Below are positions 1 to 8,657 of a stretch of DNA of 64,000 nt, piece after piece. The stretch's first letter is position 1, and every line of letters begins with the position of its first letter. The stretch spans positions 248,001 to 312,000 of the forward strand of contig NZ_JABZEE010000002.1 in NCBI RefSeq assembly GCF_013387495.1. The letters are read 5' to 3'. The translations under genes were made by a program, and so were the position numbers. Below the pieces are notes generated by a model. The model ran no database searches. It was not told where the DNA came from and worked only from the letters and a program-made list of their open reading frames with translations. Source of the stretch: Streptomyces sp. PKU-EA00015. Lineage in GTDB: Bacteria; Actinomycetota; Actinomycetes; Streptomycetales; Streptomycetaceae.

Positions 1-354
1 ACCCGCGGCATGGGCCCGGCCGTTGGGCCGGGTCCGGTGGCGAGCCACCTGCGCCCCGGTGGTCGTGGCACCGCCCTGGGGCGATGTCCTCCAGCGCCGG
101 GCGGGCTGGGACATAGGTCCTCGGTCGGGCTGTGGACCCGGCCCGGGAAGTGCAGCGCCCCGCCGGGGCACCGGCCACGCCGGCGTGGGGGGGAGGGCGG
201 CCCGTCCGGCCCGCGGCCCGTCCGGCGGCCCCAAGGGCCTTGGCCGTGGTCACGGGACGGGCGCGGACCGCGCGCCCCCGTGGGAGCCGTGCCGCACGGG
301 TGAGCGGCCGGGCCGGGCCGTGACCCGTTGATTGCGCGCCGCGTTGCTCATGGC
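1..354. other. no gene supported; G+C-rich intergenic or left-edge sequence
   Basis: I see no convincing gene here. Several frames stay open but their translations are Arg/Pro/Gly-rich, which is typical of noncoding high-GC DNA. A short dyad, CCCGGCC at 15-21 and GGCCGGG at 26-32, could be the terminator of a gene lying off the left edge. The stretch ends at the start of the small secreted protein gene. Confidence 0.5.
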
Positions 355-639
355 ATGACCACCGCACACCGCGTACTCGCCGCCCTCGCCCTCGCCACCG
401 GCGCCTCCGCGTTCGCCGCACCCGCCGCGAGCGCCGCTCCCCTCGACGGCCCGACGACCCTCTCGGTGATGGACGAACTCGACGCTCTCTCCACCGACTC
501 GGTCGCACCCGAGCACCGCCAGGAGCTGCCCGCCCCCTCCGAGCAGCTCACCGGGCTCAACCGCCTCGCCGGCGTGCCGAACGACCTCCAGCCGCTGACG
601 GGCCGGCTCGACCCGGGCACCGGTCTTCTCGGCGCCTGA
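355..639 (+). CDS. small secreted protein of unknown function
   Basis: A 94-aa protein read from the ATG at 355. An ATG-less extension in frame to 328 adds nine residues with no signal-peptide character. The first 28 or so residues form a Sec signal peptide: MTTAHR, then an Ala/Leu-rich core ending in APAASA with an AXA cleavage site. The mature part is about 65 residues, hydrophilic, with no cysteines, and ends in a Gly/Leu-rich tail (GTGLLGA). I recognise no domain. It stands alone, with a convergent gene ending 14 bp downstream. It should be exported, but its role is unknown. Confidence 0.6.
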   Translation: MTTAHRVLAALALATGASAFAAPAASAAPLDGPTTLSVMDELDALSTDSVAPEHRQELPAPSEQLTGLNRLAGVPNDLQPLTGRLDPGTGLLGA

Positions 640-652
640 GGGCAGCGGGGCG

Positions 653-1561
653 TCAGTGACGTATGCCGAGGCCGGGCAGCCACATCTCGCCCCGGTCCTT
701 GCAACTGACGTCCCGGGCCCGCAGCTCCTCCGGCTCCGTCGTGCCGCGGGCCCGCAGCTCGGCCACCACCAAGTGGGCGAGCGCGGCCGCGTGTTCCCGC
801 TCCGGCTCGGTGAACTCCGTCTGCCACCAGCCCCGGTCGCGTGACTGCCAGCCGCGGGCCAGCATCAGCCGGGCCCGCTCCTCGTCGTCCTCCCCGTCGC
901 GGTCGTCGACCGACGCGTACAGCCCGTCCTCGATGCTGTACGACACGAGGATCCTGCGGCCGCGGTCGGCGGAACTGGTCACGCAGAAGCTGGCCCAGTC
1001 GGTGCCCACCTGCACGGGCAGCTGCTCCACCCATGCCGCGAGGAGCAGTTCGAGCCCGGTCCGGACGTGCTCCAGGGTCGGGGCTATCCGGCCTCCGGGC
1101 CGCGCGAGGGGGCGCTCGCCCGGGCCGCTGCGGTCCAACTGCCATACGTACGGCAGCAAGTCGGGCCCGTGCGGCTCGTCGCCCGACCAGGCCCCGCCCC
1201 ACTCGAAGGCGCGGTGTTCCTCGTCCTCCAGGGCCTCCGTCTCGTGGACCGACAGCCCCACCTGGCGGTGGTCACCCGCCAGGAGCACCAGCCGGTGGCT
1301 GTCCCGCCAGCGGACGCTGGGCCCCTGTGACGACCCGCCGTAGAGCGTCGGCTGGCCTATCCGGGCCGTGATCGCCTCGTACACCCCGTGGAACGCCTCC
1401 CGGCGCTCGGCGAGCAGGGCGCCGGGGCCGTGCACGAGCACCGGGACGGGGGCGCGGCCCAGATGAGGGCCGGGCGCGTCGTGGAGCATGCGGGCGAACT
1501 CCGCCGCGTCCGCGGGCGTCAGTGCCGTCTGATCGATCCCCCTGTAGTCCATGTCGGCCAT
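653..1561 (-). CDS. hypothetical protein, about 302 aa
   Basis: I do not recognise this protein. The chosen ATG at 1561 gives MADMDYRG; a TTG seven codons upstream and an ATG at 1552 are alternatives, and none has a strong ribosome site. It has no signal peptide or membrane segment. It is acidic and Trp-rich, with a central helical part (residues 140-190) and a C-terminal part containing a W-Q-T-E-F stretch. The composition suggests a cytoplasmic protein of the TY-Chap or immunity type, but that is only an impression. It is convergent with the secreted protein gene and divergent from the phospholipase gene. Confidence 0.6.
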   Translation of the reverse strand: MADMDYRGIDQTALTPADAAEFARMLHDAPGPHLGRAPVPVLVHGPGALLAERREAFHGVYEAITARIGQPTLYGGSSQGPSVRWRDSHRLVLLAGDHRQVGLSVHETEALEDEEHRAFEWGGAWSGDEPHGPDLLPYVWQLDRSGPGERPLARPGGRIAPTLEHVRTGLELLLAAWVEQLPVQVGTDWASFCVTSSADRGRRILVSYSIEDGLYASVDDRDGEDDEERARLMLARGWQSRDRGWWQTEFTEPEREHAAALAHLVVAELRARGTTEPEELRARDVSCKDRGEMWLPGLGIRH

Positions 1562-1709
1562 GGTGCCAGGGCCCACCGACAATTCCGGCGGTCTTGCCGA
1601 CCGAGGCCGATTTTTGCCGCAGGCCGGTCCCCGGGCACCCGGGCGGTTCCTCCCGGACCGGATCCCGCCGGCCGGATCCCGCTTGGACTCCCGGCGCGGC
1701 TTCTTGGAC

Positions 1710-1731
1710 GTTCACCACGGGGTCGTCACCA
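1710..1731 (+). promoter_or_regulatory. candidate PHO box upstream of phospholipase C
   Basis: GTTCACCACGG at 1710-1720 resembles the 11-bp direct-repeat unit bound by PhoP in Streptomyces. It is followed directly by the weaker unit GGTCGTCACCA at 1721-1731. The site lies about 100 bp before the phospholipase C start. Phosphate control of secreted phosphoesterases is established in the genus. Only the first unit matches well, so this is a tentative call. Confidence 0.25.
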
Positions 1732-1826
1732 GGCCTTCTCCTCGACATCCCCTCTCACTACCGTCCCGGCCGTAACCATTCAATGGATCGCAGCAGAACC
1801 ATTGGTCGTCGACGAAGAGGTCGGGC

Positions 1827-3920
1827 ATGTCACCGGAAATCTCACGCAGAAGGATGCTCGCGCTCGGGGGAGGAGCCGTCGGCGCCGCCGCCGTCGGCTC
1901 GTTGCTGCCGCCGTCCCTCCAGGCCGCACTGGCCGCCGAACCGCCCACGGGCGGCCTGCGCGCTGTGAAGCACGTGGTGATCCTGATGCAGGAGAACCGT
2001 TCCTTCGACCACTACTTCGGCACCCTGCGCGGCGTTCGCGGCTTCGGCGACCGCAACGCCGTCCGACTGCCCTCCGGCAAGCCGGTCTTCGAGCAGCCGG
2101 GACCGATGGGCACGGTCCTGCCCTTCCCCGTCCGCGACGCGGCCGAGGCCCAGAAGAAGGACCTCCAGTACATCGGCGACCTCGACCACTCGTGGACCGG
2201 CGGCGCGAAGGCCTGGCGGAGCGGCTGGATGGACGGCTGGATCACGGCCAAGACCGCGGCCACCATGGCGTACTACGACCGCCGCGACCTGCCGCTGCAC
2301 TACGAACTCGCGGACACGTTCACCATCTGCGACGCCTACCACTCCTCCACCCACACCTCGACGAGCCCCAACCGCAACCACCTGTGGAGCGGCTGGACCG
2401 GTTACGAGGCCGACGGCCGCCGCGCCGTGACGAACGCCGCGTACGCCGAGGGCACCCACCCCGGCTACCCGTGGCCGACGTACGCGGAACGGCTGGAGAA
2501 GGCGGGCCGCACCTGGAAGACGTACACGGAGTGGGAGAACTTCACCGACAACAACATCGAGTTCTTCACCACGTTCAAGAAGATCGCGCGCAAGGCGCTG
2601 GCGAAGGCCGGTGACTTCACGTACATGGAGGCCTTCTACGCGAAGGTGCGCGGGACCGCGGACGCCGCCGAGCGCGAACGGCTGCTCGCGGCGCTCGAGG
2701 AGGGCGTCAAGACCCTCACCGACGCCGAGCGCTCCCTCTTCGAGCGCGGCCTGCGCCGGGTGGAGACGGGCCGGCTCGCCGACGCCTTCCGGGCCGACGT
2801 CGCCGCGGGCACGCTGCCCGAGGTCTCCTACCTCGTGCCGTCCGCCGTCGACTCCGAGCACCCCGGCTCGTCCTCGCCGATCGCCTCCGCGTCGCTCGTC
2901 TACAAGGTGCTCGACGCGCTCGCCTCGCACCCCGAGGTGTGGCGGCACACCGTCCTCCTGATCAACTACGACGAGAACGACGGCTTCTTCGACCATGTCC
3001 CGCCGCCCGTGCCGCCGGCCGGCACCACCGAGGAGCGCTGGCAGGGGCTGCCCACGGGTCTCGGCATCCGGGTGCCGATGCTCGTCGTCTCGCCCTGGTC
3101 GGTCGGCGGCTACGTCTGCTCCGAGGTCTTCGACCACACGTCGGTGATCAGGCTGCTGGAGAAGTGGACCGGCATCGAGGAGCCCAACATCACACGCTGG
3201 CGGCGCACGGTCACCGGCGACCTCACCTCGGCGTTCGACTTCGGGCGCGGCAGGCCGCAGCCGGAGGTCGAGCAGCCGGGACCGGTCCCGCCCTTCACGG
3301 GGCGCTGGCGTCCGGTGCCGCCGGCGGAGCAGCACATGCCGGTCCAGGAGCCCGGCACCCGCCCGGCGCGCCCGCTGCCCTACCAGCCCGACGCGCACGG
3401 GACGACGGACGGCAGGACGGTCACGGTGGCGCTGCGCAACACCGGGCGCGCGAGCGCGCACTTCGCGCTCTACCCGTACGCCGGCGAGTTCGACGTCCCG
3501 CAGCACGCGGATGTGAAGGGGGAGGCGCAGTGGAGCGTGCCGCTCACCGGTGACCACTACCGCTTCACCGTGACCGGTCCCAACGGCTTCCGCCGGGAGT
3601 TCGCCGGGCGGGCCCGGGGAGCCGCCGAGGTCACCTCGCACATCGACCACCACGACCGCGATGTGCACCTCACGCTCCGCAACCGCGGCAGCGAGCCCGT
3701 CACCTTCACCGTCCGCCCGCTCGGCTACGTCGACGAGGCCGACCTGCGCACGTGGACCCGCAGCGTCACGGTCAAGGCGGGCCGCAGCCGCACGGTGGTG
3801 CACTCCGCCGCCGACGCGCACGGCTGGTACGACATCGAGGTGACCGCAGACGGCGACGAGGGCTTTTGCCGCAGGCTGATGGGTCACATCGAGAACGGGC
3901 GCGCCAGCGTCTCCGGCTGA
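1827..3920 (+). CDS. phosphocholine-specific (non-hemolytic type) phospholipase C, Tat-exported
   Basis: This 697-aa protein belongs to the bacterial phospholipase C / acid phosphatase phosphoesterase family and should hydrolyse phosphatidylcholine or sphingomyelin outside the cell. The ATG at 1827 follows GAAGAGG. The N-terminus SRRRMLALGG with a hydrophobic stretch ending near residue 36 is a twin-arginine signal. The family signature ENRSFDHYFG starts at residue 56, and NYDENDGFFDHV lies in the second half of the catalytic domain. Residues from about 510 hold two beta-rich C-terminal repeats (DUF756 type), each with a V-x-L-R-N motif. Length and domain order match the family. The gene is monocistronic, and a candidate PHO box lies upstream. 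Confidence 0.93.
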   Translation: MSPEISRRRMLALGGGAVGAAAVGSLLPPSLQAALAAEPPTGGLRAVKHVVILMQENRSFDHYFGTLRGVRGFGDRNAVRLPSGKPVFEQPGPMGTVLPFPVRDAAEAQKKDLQYIGDLDHSWTGGAKAWRSGWMDGWITAKTAATMAYYDRRDLPLHYELADTFTICDAYHSSTHTSTSPNRNHLWSGWTGYEADGRRAVTNAAYAEGTHPGYPWPTYAERLEKAGRTWKTYTEWENFTDNNIEFFTTFKKIARKALAKAGDFTYMEAFYAKVRGTADAAERERLLAALEEGVKTLTDAERSLFERGLRRVETGRLADAFRADVAAGTLPEVSYLVPSAVDSEHPGSSSPIASASLVYKVLDALASHPEVWRHTVLLINYDENDGFFDHVPPPVPPAGTTEERWQGLPTGLGIRVPMLVVSPWSVGGYVCSEVFDHTSVIRLLEKWTGIEEPNITRWRRTVTGDLTSAFDFGRGRPQPEVEQPGPVPPFTGRWRPVPPAEQHMPVQEPGTRPARPLPYQPDAHGTTDGRTVTVALRNTGRASAHFALYPYAGEFDVPQHADVKGEAQWSVPLTGDHYRFTVTGPNGFRREFAGRARGAAEVTSHIDHHDRDVHLTLRNRGSEPVTFTVRPLGYVDEADLRTWTRSVTVKAGRSRTVVHSAADAHGWYDIEVTADGDEGFCRRLMGHIENGRASVSG

Positions 3921-4010
3921 CCCACTGCGGCCTCGGGCCGCCCATCGCGCGGTACGCGCACGCGGTGCGCGGAGGCGGGAAGGAAAGATCATCCCGCTTC
4001 CGCGCACCTG

Positions 4011-4328
4011 TGTGAGCTCCTGCTGCTCGCCTTCCGCTCCCTCGGCATTCCGCTCAAGGCCGCCGCGATGAACGTCGCCGCCGTCGCCTCCGCCTTCGGT
4101 GTCGTCGTCGCGATCTTCCAATGGGGTCGGGGCAGCGAACTGCTCGGCGGGGCGAACCGGTGGCTGCCCCGCTGGATGGACCGCCGGCTGCCCCGCATCA
4201 GCATGGAAAAGCCGGAGTGCCGCGACGCCGCGCGTGCGAAGATCCCCGTGCAGCACGCGGGCGATCAAGGCGAGCTCGTGCCCCAACTCCCGGAGGAGCA
4301 CAGTGTTCGCGGTAAGCCTGGGCGATGA
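4011..4328 (+). pseudogene. remnant of an MMPL/RND family transporter
   Basis: One frame reads ELLLLAFRSLGIPLKAA, MNVAAVASAFGVVVAIFQWG, then directly NRWLPRWMDRRLPRIS. The first two stretches match the penultimate transmembrane block of actinobacterial MMPL lipid exporters. The last matches their extreme C-terminus. The roughly 150-200 residues that normally separate FQWG from the tail are missing, as are more than 500 upstream residues. The gene is therefore truncated at the 5' end and carries an internal deletion. The final 26 bases overlap the start of the next gene. No start signal precedes it. Confidence 0.7.
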
Positions 4329-4866
4329 CGGAGCCGAACTGCGCCCCCTGGAGCCGTGGCAGGCCGAGGAGTTCTTCGCGCACATAGAGCGGGGCCGCGA
4401 GTTCATCGGCCGGTACGTCGGACTGCCCGACGCCGCCGAGGACCTGGCGTCCGCCCGCGCGTTCCTCCAGTCCTACGCGGACAAGGCGGCGGCCGACGCC
4501 GGGCGCATCTACGGCATCTGGCTGGACGGCACCCTCGTCGGCGGCGTGCTCTTTCGCACCTTCGACCCGGCCATGGGCAGTTGCGAGGCGGGCTGCTGGC
4601 TGGAGCCGTCGGCGGCGGGCCGCGGGCTCGTCACCCGCGCGGTGCGGGTGATCATCGACTGGGCGGTCGAGCAGCGCGGCATGCACCGCGTCGAATGGCA
4701 GGTCTCCTCCGCCAACAAGCCCAGCATCGCCGTCGCCCAGCGGCTGGGGATGACGTACGAGGGCGCGCTGCGCGAGAGTTACGCCTACCGCGGCACCCGG
4801 CACGACATGGAGAGCTGGTCGATCCTGGCGCCGGAATGGCGTGAGCGGCGGGCTTCCGCCGCGTAG
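4303..4866 (+). CDS. GNAT N-acetyltransferase, RimJ/RimL type
   Basis: A 187-aa cytoplasmic acetyltransferase that should transfer acetyl from acetyl-CoA to a protein N-terminus or an amine. The GTG at 4303 is chosen because GGAGGA lies six bases upstream; the open frame continues further upstream but is the shadow of the transporter remnant. The opening ELRPLEPWQAEEFFAHI, the acetyl-CoA loop near GRGLVTRAV, and NKPSIAVAQRLGMTYEG followed by DMESWSIL are the usual RimJ/RimL blocks. The substrate cannot be told from sequence. It is probably monocistronic. Confidence 0.85.
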   Translation: MFAVSLGDDGAELRPLEPWQAEEFFAHIERGREFIGRYVGLPDAAEDLASARAFLQSYADKAAADAGRIYGIWLDGTLVGGVLFRTFDPAMGSCEAGCWLEPSAAGRGLVTRAVRVIIDWAVEQRGMHRVEWQVSSANKPSIAVAQRLGMTYEGALRESYAYRGTRHDMESWSILAPEWRERRASAA

Positions 4867-4916
4867 CGGCCGAGCGACCTTCCGGCGGGCCTCGTGAGGG
4901 CGGTCCGCCCCGTACC

Positions 4917-4966
4917 CGCGCCACGCCGTGTGACCACCCCGCCCTGCGTCGCGCCACGCCGTGTGA
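4917..4966. repeat. 17-bp direct repeat, two copies
   Basis: CGCGCCACGCCGTGTGA occurs at 4917-4933 and again at 4950-4966, a 33-bp period. It lies in the 166-bp gap between the two GNAT genes. It could be a chance duplication or a binding-site pair for the downstream gene, which begins 66 bp later. Confidence 0.55.
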
Positions 4967-5032
4967 TGCCGAGCCCCCGTGGCGCCGCAAAAGCGCTGGC
5001 CGCCGCAGACGGCCGACTGCTCCAATGCGCGC

Positions 5033-5812
5033 ATGGATCACACAGCCGTGCTCGCGCTCTTCGACCGCCAGATGCGCTGCCGTACCACCCCGCCCGGTGC
5101 CGCCGGGCCCCTGACCGAACGCTCCGGCCGCGTCGTCCGGCAGGTCGGTGCCGACGGCGACTGGAGCGGCGTCCTCTGGTCGGACCTGACGGCGGACACG
5201 GCGGACGCCGACATCGCGGAACAGGTGCGGTACTTCACCGGGCGCGGCCTCGCCTTCGAATGGAAGCTCTACAGCCACGACGCACCGCGCGACCTCGCCG
5301 GCCGGCTCCTCGCGGCCGGTTTCAGGCCCGAGCCCGAGGAGACCGTGCTCGTCGCCGAGACGTCAGGGCTGCCCGCCGTCCCCGAACTGCCGGACGGCGT
5401 ACGGCTGGAGGCGGTCACCGGACCCGCGGGCGTCGAGCTGACGATGCGGGTCCACGACAGGGCGTTCGGCACGGACGGCACCCGGCTGCGGCAGCAGCTC
5501 CTCGCCCAGCTCGCCCAGACACCGGACACGGTCCTCATGACCGTCGCGATGGCGGGCGACCTGCCGGTCTGCGCGGCCCGGATCGAGTTCACGCCCGGCA
5601 CCGACTTCGCCGGTCTGTGGGGCGGCGGGACCCGCCCCGAGTGGCGCGGCCGCGGCATCTACCGCGCCCTGGTCGCCCACCGGGCCGCGGCCGCGGCGCG
5701 CCGGGGCGTCCGGTACCTGCAGGTCGACGCGTCCGACCACAGCCGCCCCATCCTCGAACGTCTCGGCTTCGCCGCCCTGGCGACGACGACGCCGTACGTG
5801 TACGAGCCGTAG
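5033..5812 (+). CDS. GNAT family N-acetyltransferase
   Basis: A 259-aa protein starting at the ATG at 5033 (MDHTAVLALFDRQMR). An in-frame ATG 18 codons upstream adds a low-complexity stretch and was not used. The N-terminal half resembles the non-catalytic GNAT-like half of tandem acetyltransferases. The C-terminal half carries the acetyl-CoA site GTRPEWRGRGIYRALVAHR and the closing DASDHSRPILERLGF. The family is common in Streptomyces and its substrates are mostly unknown. No operon partner is evident; the convergent DUF6191 gene follows after 155 bp. Confidence 0.85.
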   Translation: MDHTAVLALFDRQMRCRTTPPGAAGPLTERSGRVVRQVGADGDWSGVLWSDLTADTADADIAEQVRYFTGRGLAFEWKLYSHDAPRDLAGRLLAAGFRPEPEETVLVAETSGLPAVPELPDGVRLEAVTGPAGVELTMRVHDRAFGTDGTRLRQQLLAQLAQTPDTVLMTVAMAGDLPVCAARIEFTPGTDFAGLWGGGTRPEWRGRGIYRALVAHRAAAAARRGVRYLQVDASDHSRPILERLGFAALATTTPYVYEP

Positions 5813-5967
5813 GCCCCGGCCGCTGAGGGGTGCTCGGCGGCCGGGCCCGGGGGCATCTCGGACACGCCCGCCGTGCCGCCGCTCACGTCGAGGGCAACGG
5901 CAGAAGCCGTGAACCACCCACTCCGGCCGGGGGTGAAGCACGGCCATGGCGCACCGCCTGCGGTTGT

Positions 5968-6177
5968 TCACTGGTCTTCCGGACGAGACGGCGCCTCGTC
6001 GGCAGGGGACGGCGGTCCCTGCGGAACCCGGATCGTGACGCGCCCCGACGCCAGGTCTATGGGGCCGCTGCCCGGGTCGCTGTCCCCGACGTCGGCCCGG
6101 GTCAGCGCCAGGCGCTGCCGCTCCTCGTCGGCATGTCTGCGGCCCGGGGCGAAGAACTCGTCGAAGGTGTGGAACAC
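5968..6177 (-). CDS. DUF6191-like small protein
   Basis: A 69-aa protein starting at GTG 6177, preceded by AGGAGG about ten bases upstream. The opening FDEFFAPGRRHADEERQR and the later GPIDLASGRV match my recollection of the Streptomyces family DUF6191, whose function is unknown. The gene starts 14 bp after the sugar dehydrogenase stop on the same strand, so the two are probably co-transcribed. It has no signal peptide. The C-terminal 15 residues are acidic and Pro-rich. Confidence 0.75.
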   Translation of the reverse strand: MFHTFDEFFAPGRRHADEERQRLALTRADVGDSDPGSGPIDLASGRVTIRVPQGPPSPADEAPSRPEDQ

Positions 6178-6191
6178 GGACCGGCCGCCTC

Positions 6192-7361
6192 CTATCCCAC
6201 CTCCAGTCGGAGGATCCTGTCGTCACCCGGCTCGGGTGTGCCCCGGGTGTCCGTCTCGCTGGTGACGAGCCAGACCTGGTCCCCGCCCGCCGACAGCACG
6301 GTGCGCAGACGGCCGTACTCCTCCTCGAGGAACGGCTGGGGCTCGGCGGAAGGTTCCGCGCCGGACAGGGGGATCCGCCACAGCCGCTCGCCCCGCAGAC
6401 CGGCCATCCAGATAGACCCCTCGGCATAGGCGATACCGCTCGGCGAGGCGTCCGCCGTCCGCCACTGCGCCACCGGGTCGACGAATCCCGCCTTGCCCGC
6501 CTTGCCCTCCGCCGCGGGCCAGCCGTAGTTCTTCCCCGGCTCGACCAGATTGAGCTCGTCCCAGGTGTTCTGCCCGAACTCGGCCGCCCACAGCCGCTTC
6601 TCGGAGTCCCAGGCGAGGCCCTGCACATTGCGGTGCCCGTACGAGTAGACCACCGAGTCGGCCTCCGGATTGCCGTGGACCGGCTGACCGTCCGGGGTCA
6701 TCCGCAGGATCTTGCCGCCCAGCGACTCCTTGTCCTGCGCGAGACCCGTCTCACCCGTCTCGCCCGTGCCCGCGTAGAGCATCTTGTCCGGGCCGAAGGC
6801 GATCCGCCCGCCGTTGTGGATGACCCCCTTGGGGATGCCGCGGAGCACCGTGTCCGGCGCGCCCAGCTGCTGGCCGGGGGGCTTTTGCTCGTCGTACAGC
6901 ATGCGGGCGATGCGGTTGTCGGACGCGGTGGTGAAGTAGGCGTAGACCTGCTGGTCCGAGGCGAACGACGGGGAGACCGCGAGGCCCAGCAGACCGCCCT
7001 CCCCACCGGGGGCGACGCCCGGCACGGAACCGATCTCGGTCTGCTTGCCCCCGTCCGCCGACACGCGGGTGATCGTGCCCTCGTCGCGCGAGGCCACCAG
7101 CAGATCCCCGCCGGGCAGGGCCGCCACGCCCCAAGGGGACTGCAGCCCTTCCGTCAGCGTCGAGACCACCTTCACCGAACCCTTCGCCGGAGGTCCGGAG
7201 GGGGCGGGAGAGGCGCTGGGCGAGCCGCCGGTGGGGGAGCCGGTCCGGTCCGACGACGGCCCGGCACTGCCCGCCGGATGCCTCCCGTCGCCGGAGGAGC
7301 ACCCGGCCGTGAGAAAGAGCACGGCGGCGGCCACGACGGCCGTCAATGCAGGACGGTGCAC
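6192..7361 (-). CDS. PQQ-type glucose/sorbosone dehydrogenase lipoprotein
   Basis: A 389-aa exported lipoprotein of the soluble glucose dehydrogenase (six-bladed propeller) family. GTG at 7361 is used because it begins a proper signal peptide (VHRPALTAVVAAAVLFLTAGC, lipobox LTAGC). The longer frame adds 52 unrelated residues. After a Ser/Pro/Gly linker (residues 25-65) the family blocks are visible: LQSPWGVAALPGGDLLVA, VIHNGGRIAFGPD, YSYGHRNVQGLAWD and FGQNTWDELN. Known members oxidise aldoses using PQQ and calcium, but many Streptomyces homologues are untested. The gene is probably followed in an operon by the DUF6191 gene. Confidence 0.87.
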   Translation of the reverse strand: MHRPALTAVVAAAVLFLTAGCSSGDGRHPAGSAGPSSDRTGSPTGGSPSASPAPSGPPAKGSVKVVSTLTEGLQSPWGVAALPGGDLLVASRDEGTITRVSADGGKQTEIGSVPGVAPGGEGGLLGLAVSPSFASDQQVYAYFTTASDNRIARMLYDEQKPPGQQLGAPDTVLRGIPKGVIHNGGRIAFGPDKMLYAGTGETGETGLAQDKESLGGKILRMTPDGQPVHGNPEADSVVYSYGHRNVQGLAWDSEKRLWAAEFGQNTWDELNLVEPGKNYGWPAAEGKAGKAGFVDPVAQWRTADASPSGIAYAEGSIWMAGLRGERLWRIPLSGAEPSAEPQPFLEEEYGRLRTVLSAGGDQVWLVTSETDTRGTPEPGDDRILRLEVG

Positions 7362-7467
7362 GGTGGTGATCCCTTCGACGGCTGCTTGCGCTGCCCGGCG
7401 AGCCGGGTGAACTGCCTGACTACTGTTCTTACACCGCGGCCCGCCCGAAGGTTCCCGATCTTCGCCA

Positions 7468-7489
7468 GAACGTTCGCCGGAACGTTCGC
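7468..7489. promoter_or_regulatory. tandem palindromic GAACGTTCGC repeats
   Basis: GAACGTTCGC occurs at 7468-7477 and 7480-7489. Each copy contains the perfect 8-bp palindrome GAACGTTC, and the centres are 12 bp apart, about one helical turn. The pair lies 107 bp upstream of the sugar dehydrogenase start and downstream of the aldo/keto reductase stop. It could be an operator for the dehydrogenase promoter. No regulator gene is adjacent. Confidence 0.3.
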
Positions 7490-7574
7490 GCGACCCGCCA
7501 CGGAAGCGGCCGTGCATCCCCGGACGCCGCCGCCCCGCCCGGCGCCCGCGGACGCCGCCTCCCGCATCCCGTCC

Positions 7575-8573
7575 TCAGTCCCAGGACCCCTGCGCCGGCG
7601 GGAGCGACGCGATCTCGGTGAGGTCCCGCGGCGTCAGCTCCAGATCCGCGGCGCCCGCGTTCTCCACCGCCCACTCGGGCCGCTTCGTCCCCGGCAGCGG
7701 CACCACGTGCCGCCCCTGCCCGAGCACCCATGCCAGCGCCACCCGCGCCGGCGTCGTCCCCGGCCCGTGCCGCTCCGCGATCCGCCGCAGTCCCGCAACC
7801 ACCGGCTGGTTGGCGGCCATCATCTCCGCCGTGAACCGCGGATGGCGCGCCCGCACGTCATCCGCCTCGAAGCCCTGCCCGGGCGTCAGCGTCCCCGTGA
7901 GGAACCCGTTCCCCAGCGGCATCGCCGCAAGGAACCCGATCCCGCGCGCCTCGCACCACGGCAGCAGCCGCTCCAGCGCCTCCGGCGACCACACCGAGAG
8001 CTCCGCCTCCACCGCACTCACCGGGAACACCTGTTGGACCCGCTCCAGCTGCCGGATCGTTTGCGCATGCACGTCCGCGCCGGAGCGCCGTCCGGCGCGC
8101 GCTCCGACGGCACACAGCCCGAGCGCCCGCACCTTGCCCGCCGACACCAGCTCGGCCATCGCGCCCCAGGTCTCCTCGACGGGCACCTCGGGGTCGGCCC
8201 GGTGCAGTTGGTAGAGGTCGATCACATCGGTCTGCAGGCGGCGCAGCGACGCGTCGCAGGCGCGTTTCACGTACCCGGGGCGGCCGTTGGCGACGATGTG
8301 CTGGTCCCCGACGAGGAGCCCCGCCTTGGTCGACACGAAGGCCTCCGCACGCCGCTCCTTCAGCGCCCTGCCGATCAGCAGTTCGTTGGTGAACGGGCCG
8401 TACATGTCGGCGGTGTCGAGCAGGGTCGAACCGGCGTCCAGCGCGGCGTGGACGGCGCGCAGCGAGCGCTCCCCGCGTTGCTCGGAACTCGTGTAGGCCC
8501 AGCTCATCGGCATGCAGCCGAGCCCGACGGCGCCCACTTCGAGGGCCGCCGCACCGATTGTCCTGCGCTCCAA
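7575..8573 (-). CDS. aldo/keto reductase
   Basis: A 332-aa NADPH-dependent oxidoreductase of the AKR superfamily (TIM barrel), cytoplasmic. The catalytic tetrad can be read as D53, Y58 (in DTADMYG), K83 (VSTKAG) and H124 (YQLHRAD). The NADP-binding C-terminus LALAWVLGQG followed by PLPGTKR is present. The full family length is retained. It is divergent from the hydroxyacid dehydrogenase gene, with an 84-bp gap holding both promoters. The substrate is unknown; an aldehyde or ketone is reduced to an alcohol. Confidence 0.9.
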   Translation of the reverse strand: MERRTIGAAALEVGAVGLGCMPMSWAYTSSEQRGERSLRAVHAALDAGSTLLDTADMYGPFTNELLIGRALKERRAEAFVSTKAGLLVGDQHIVANGRPGYVKRACDASLRRLQTDVIDLYQLHRADPEVPVEETWGAMAELVSAGKVRALGLCAVGARAGRRSGADVHAQTIRQLERVQQVFPVSAVEAELSVWSPEALERLLPWCEARGIGFLAAMPLGNGFLTGTLTPGQGFEADDVRARHPRFTAEMMAANQPVVAGLRRIAERHGPGTTPARVALAWVLGQGRHVVPLPGTKRPEWAVENAGAADLELTPRDLTEIASLPPAQGSWD

Positions 8574-8657
8574 CTCCCCGTACCTTCCCGTTGGGCCCCC
8601 TGGCCGTCGTCAAAACTAACCAATGGCCCGCGGAGCCCTTCGCATAGCCTCCTGACC

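Noticed and set aside
1842..4406. Long open frame of about 850 codons on the minus strand
   Set aside because: It is the antisense shadow of the phospholipase gene. The translation is Arg/Val/Gly-rich with no domains, and the plus-strand gene is certain.
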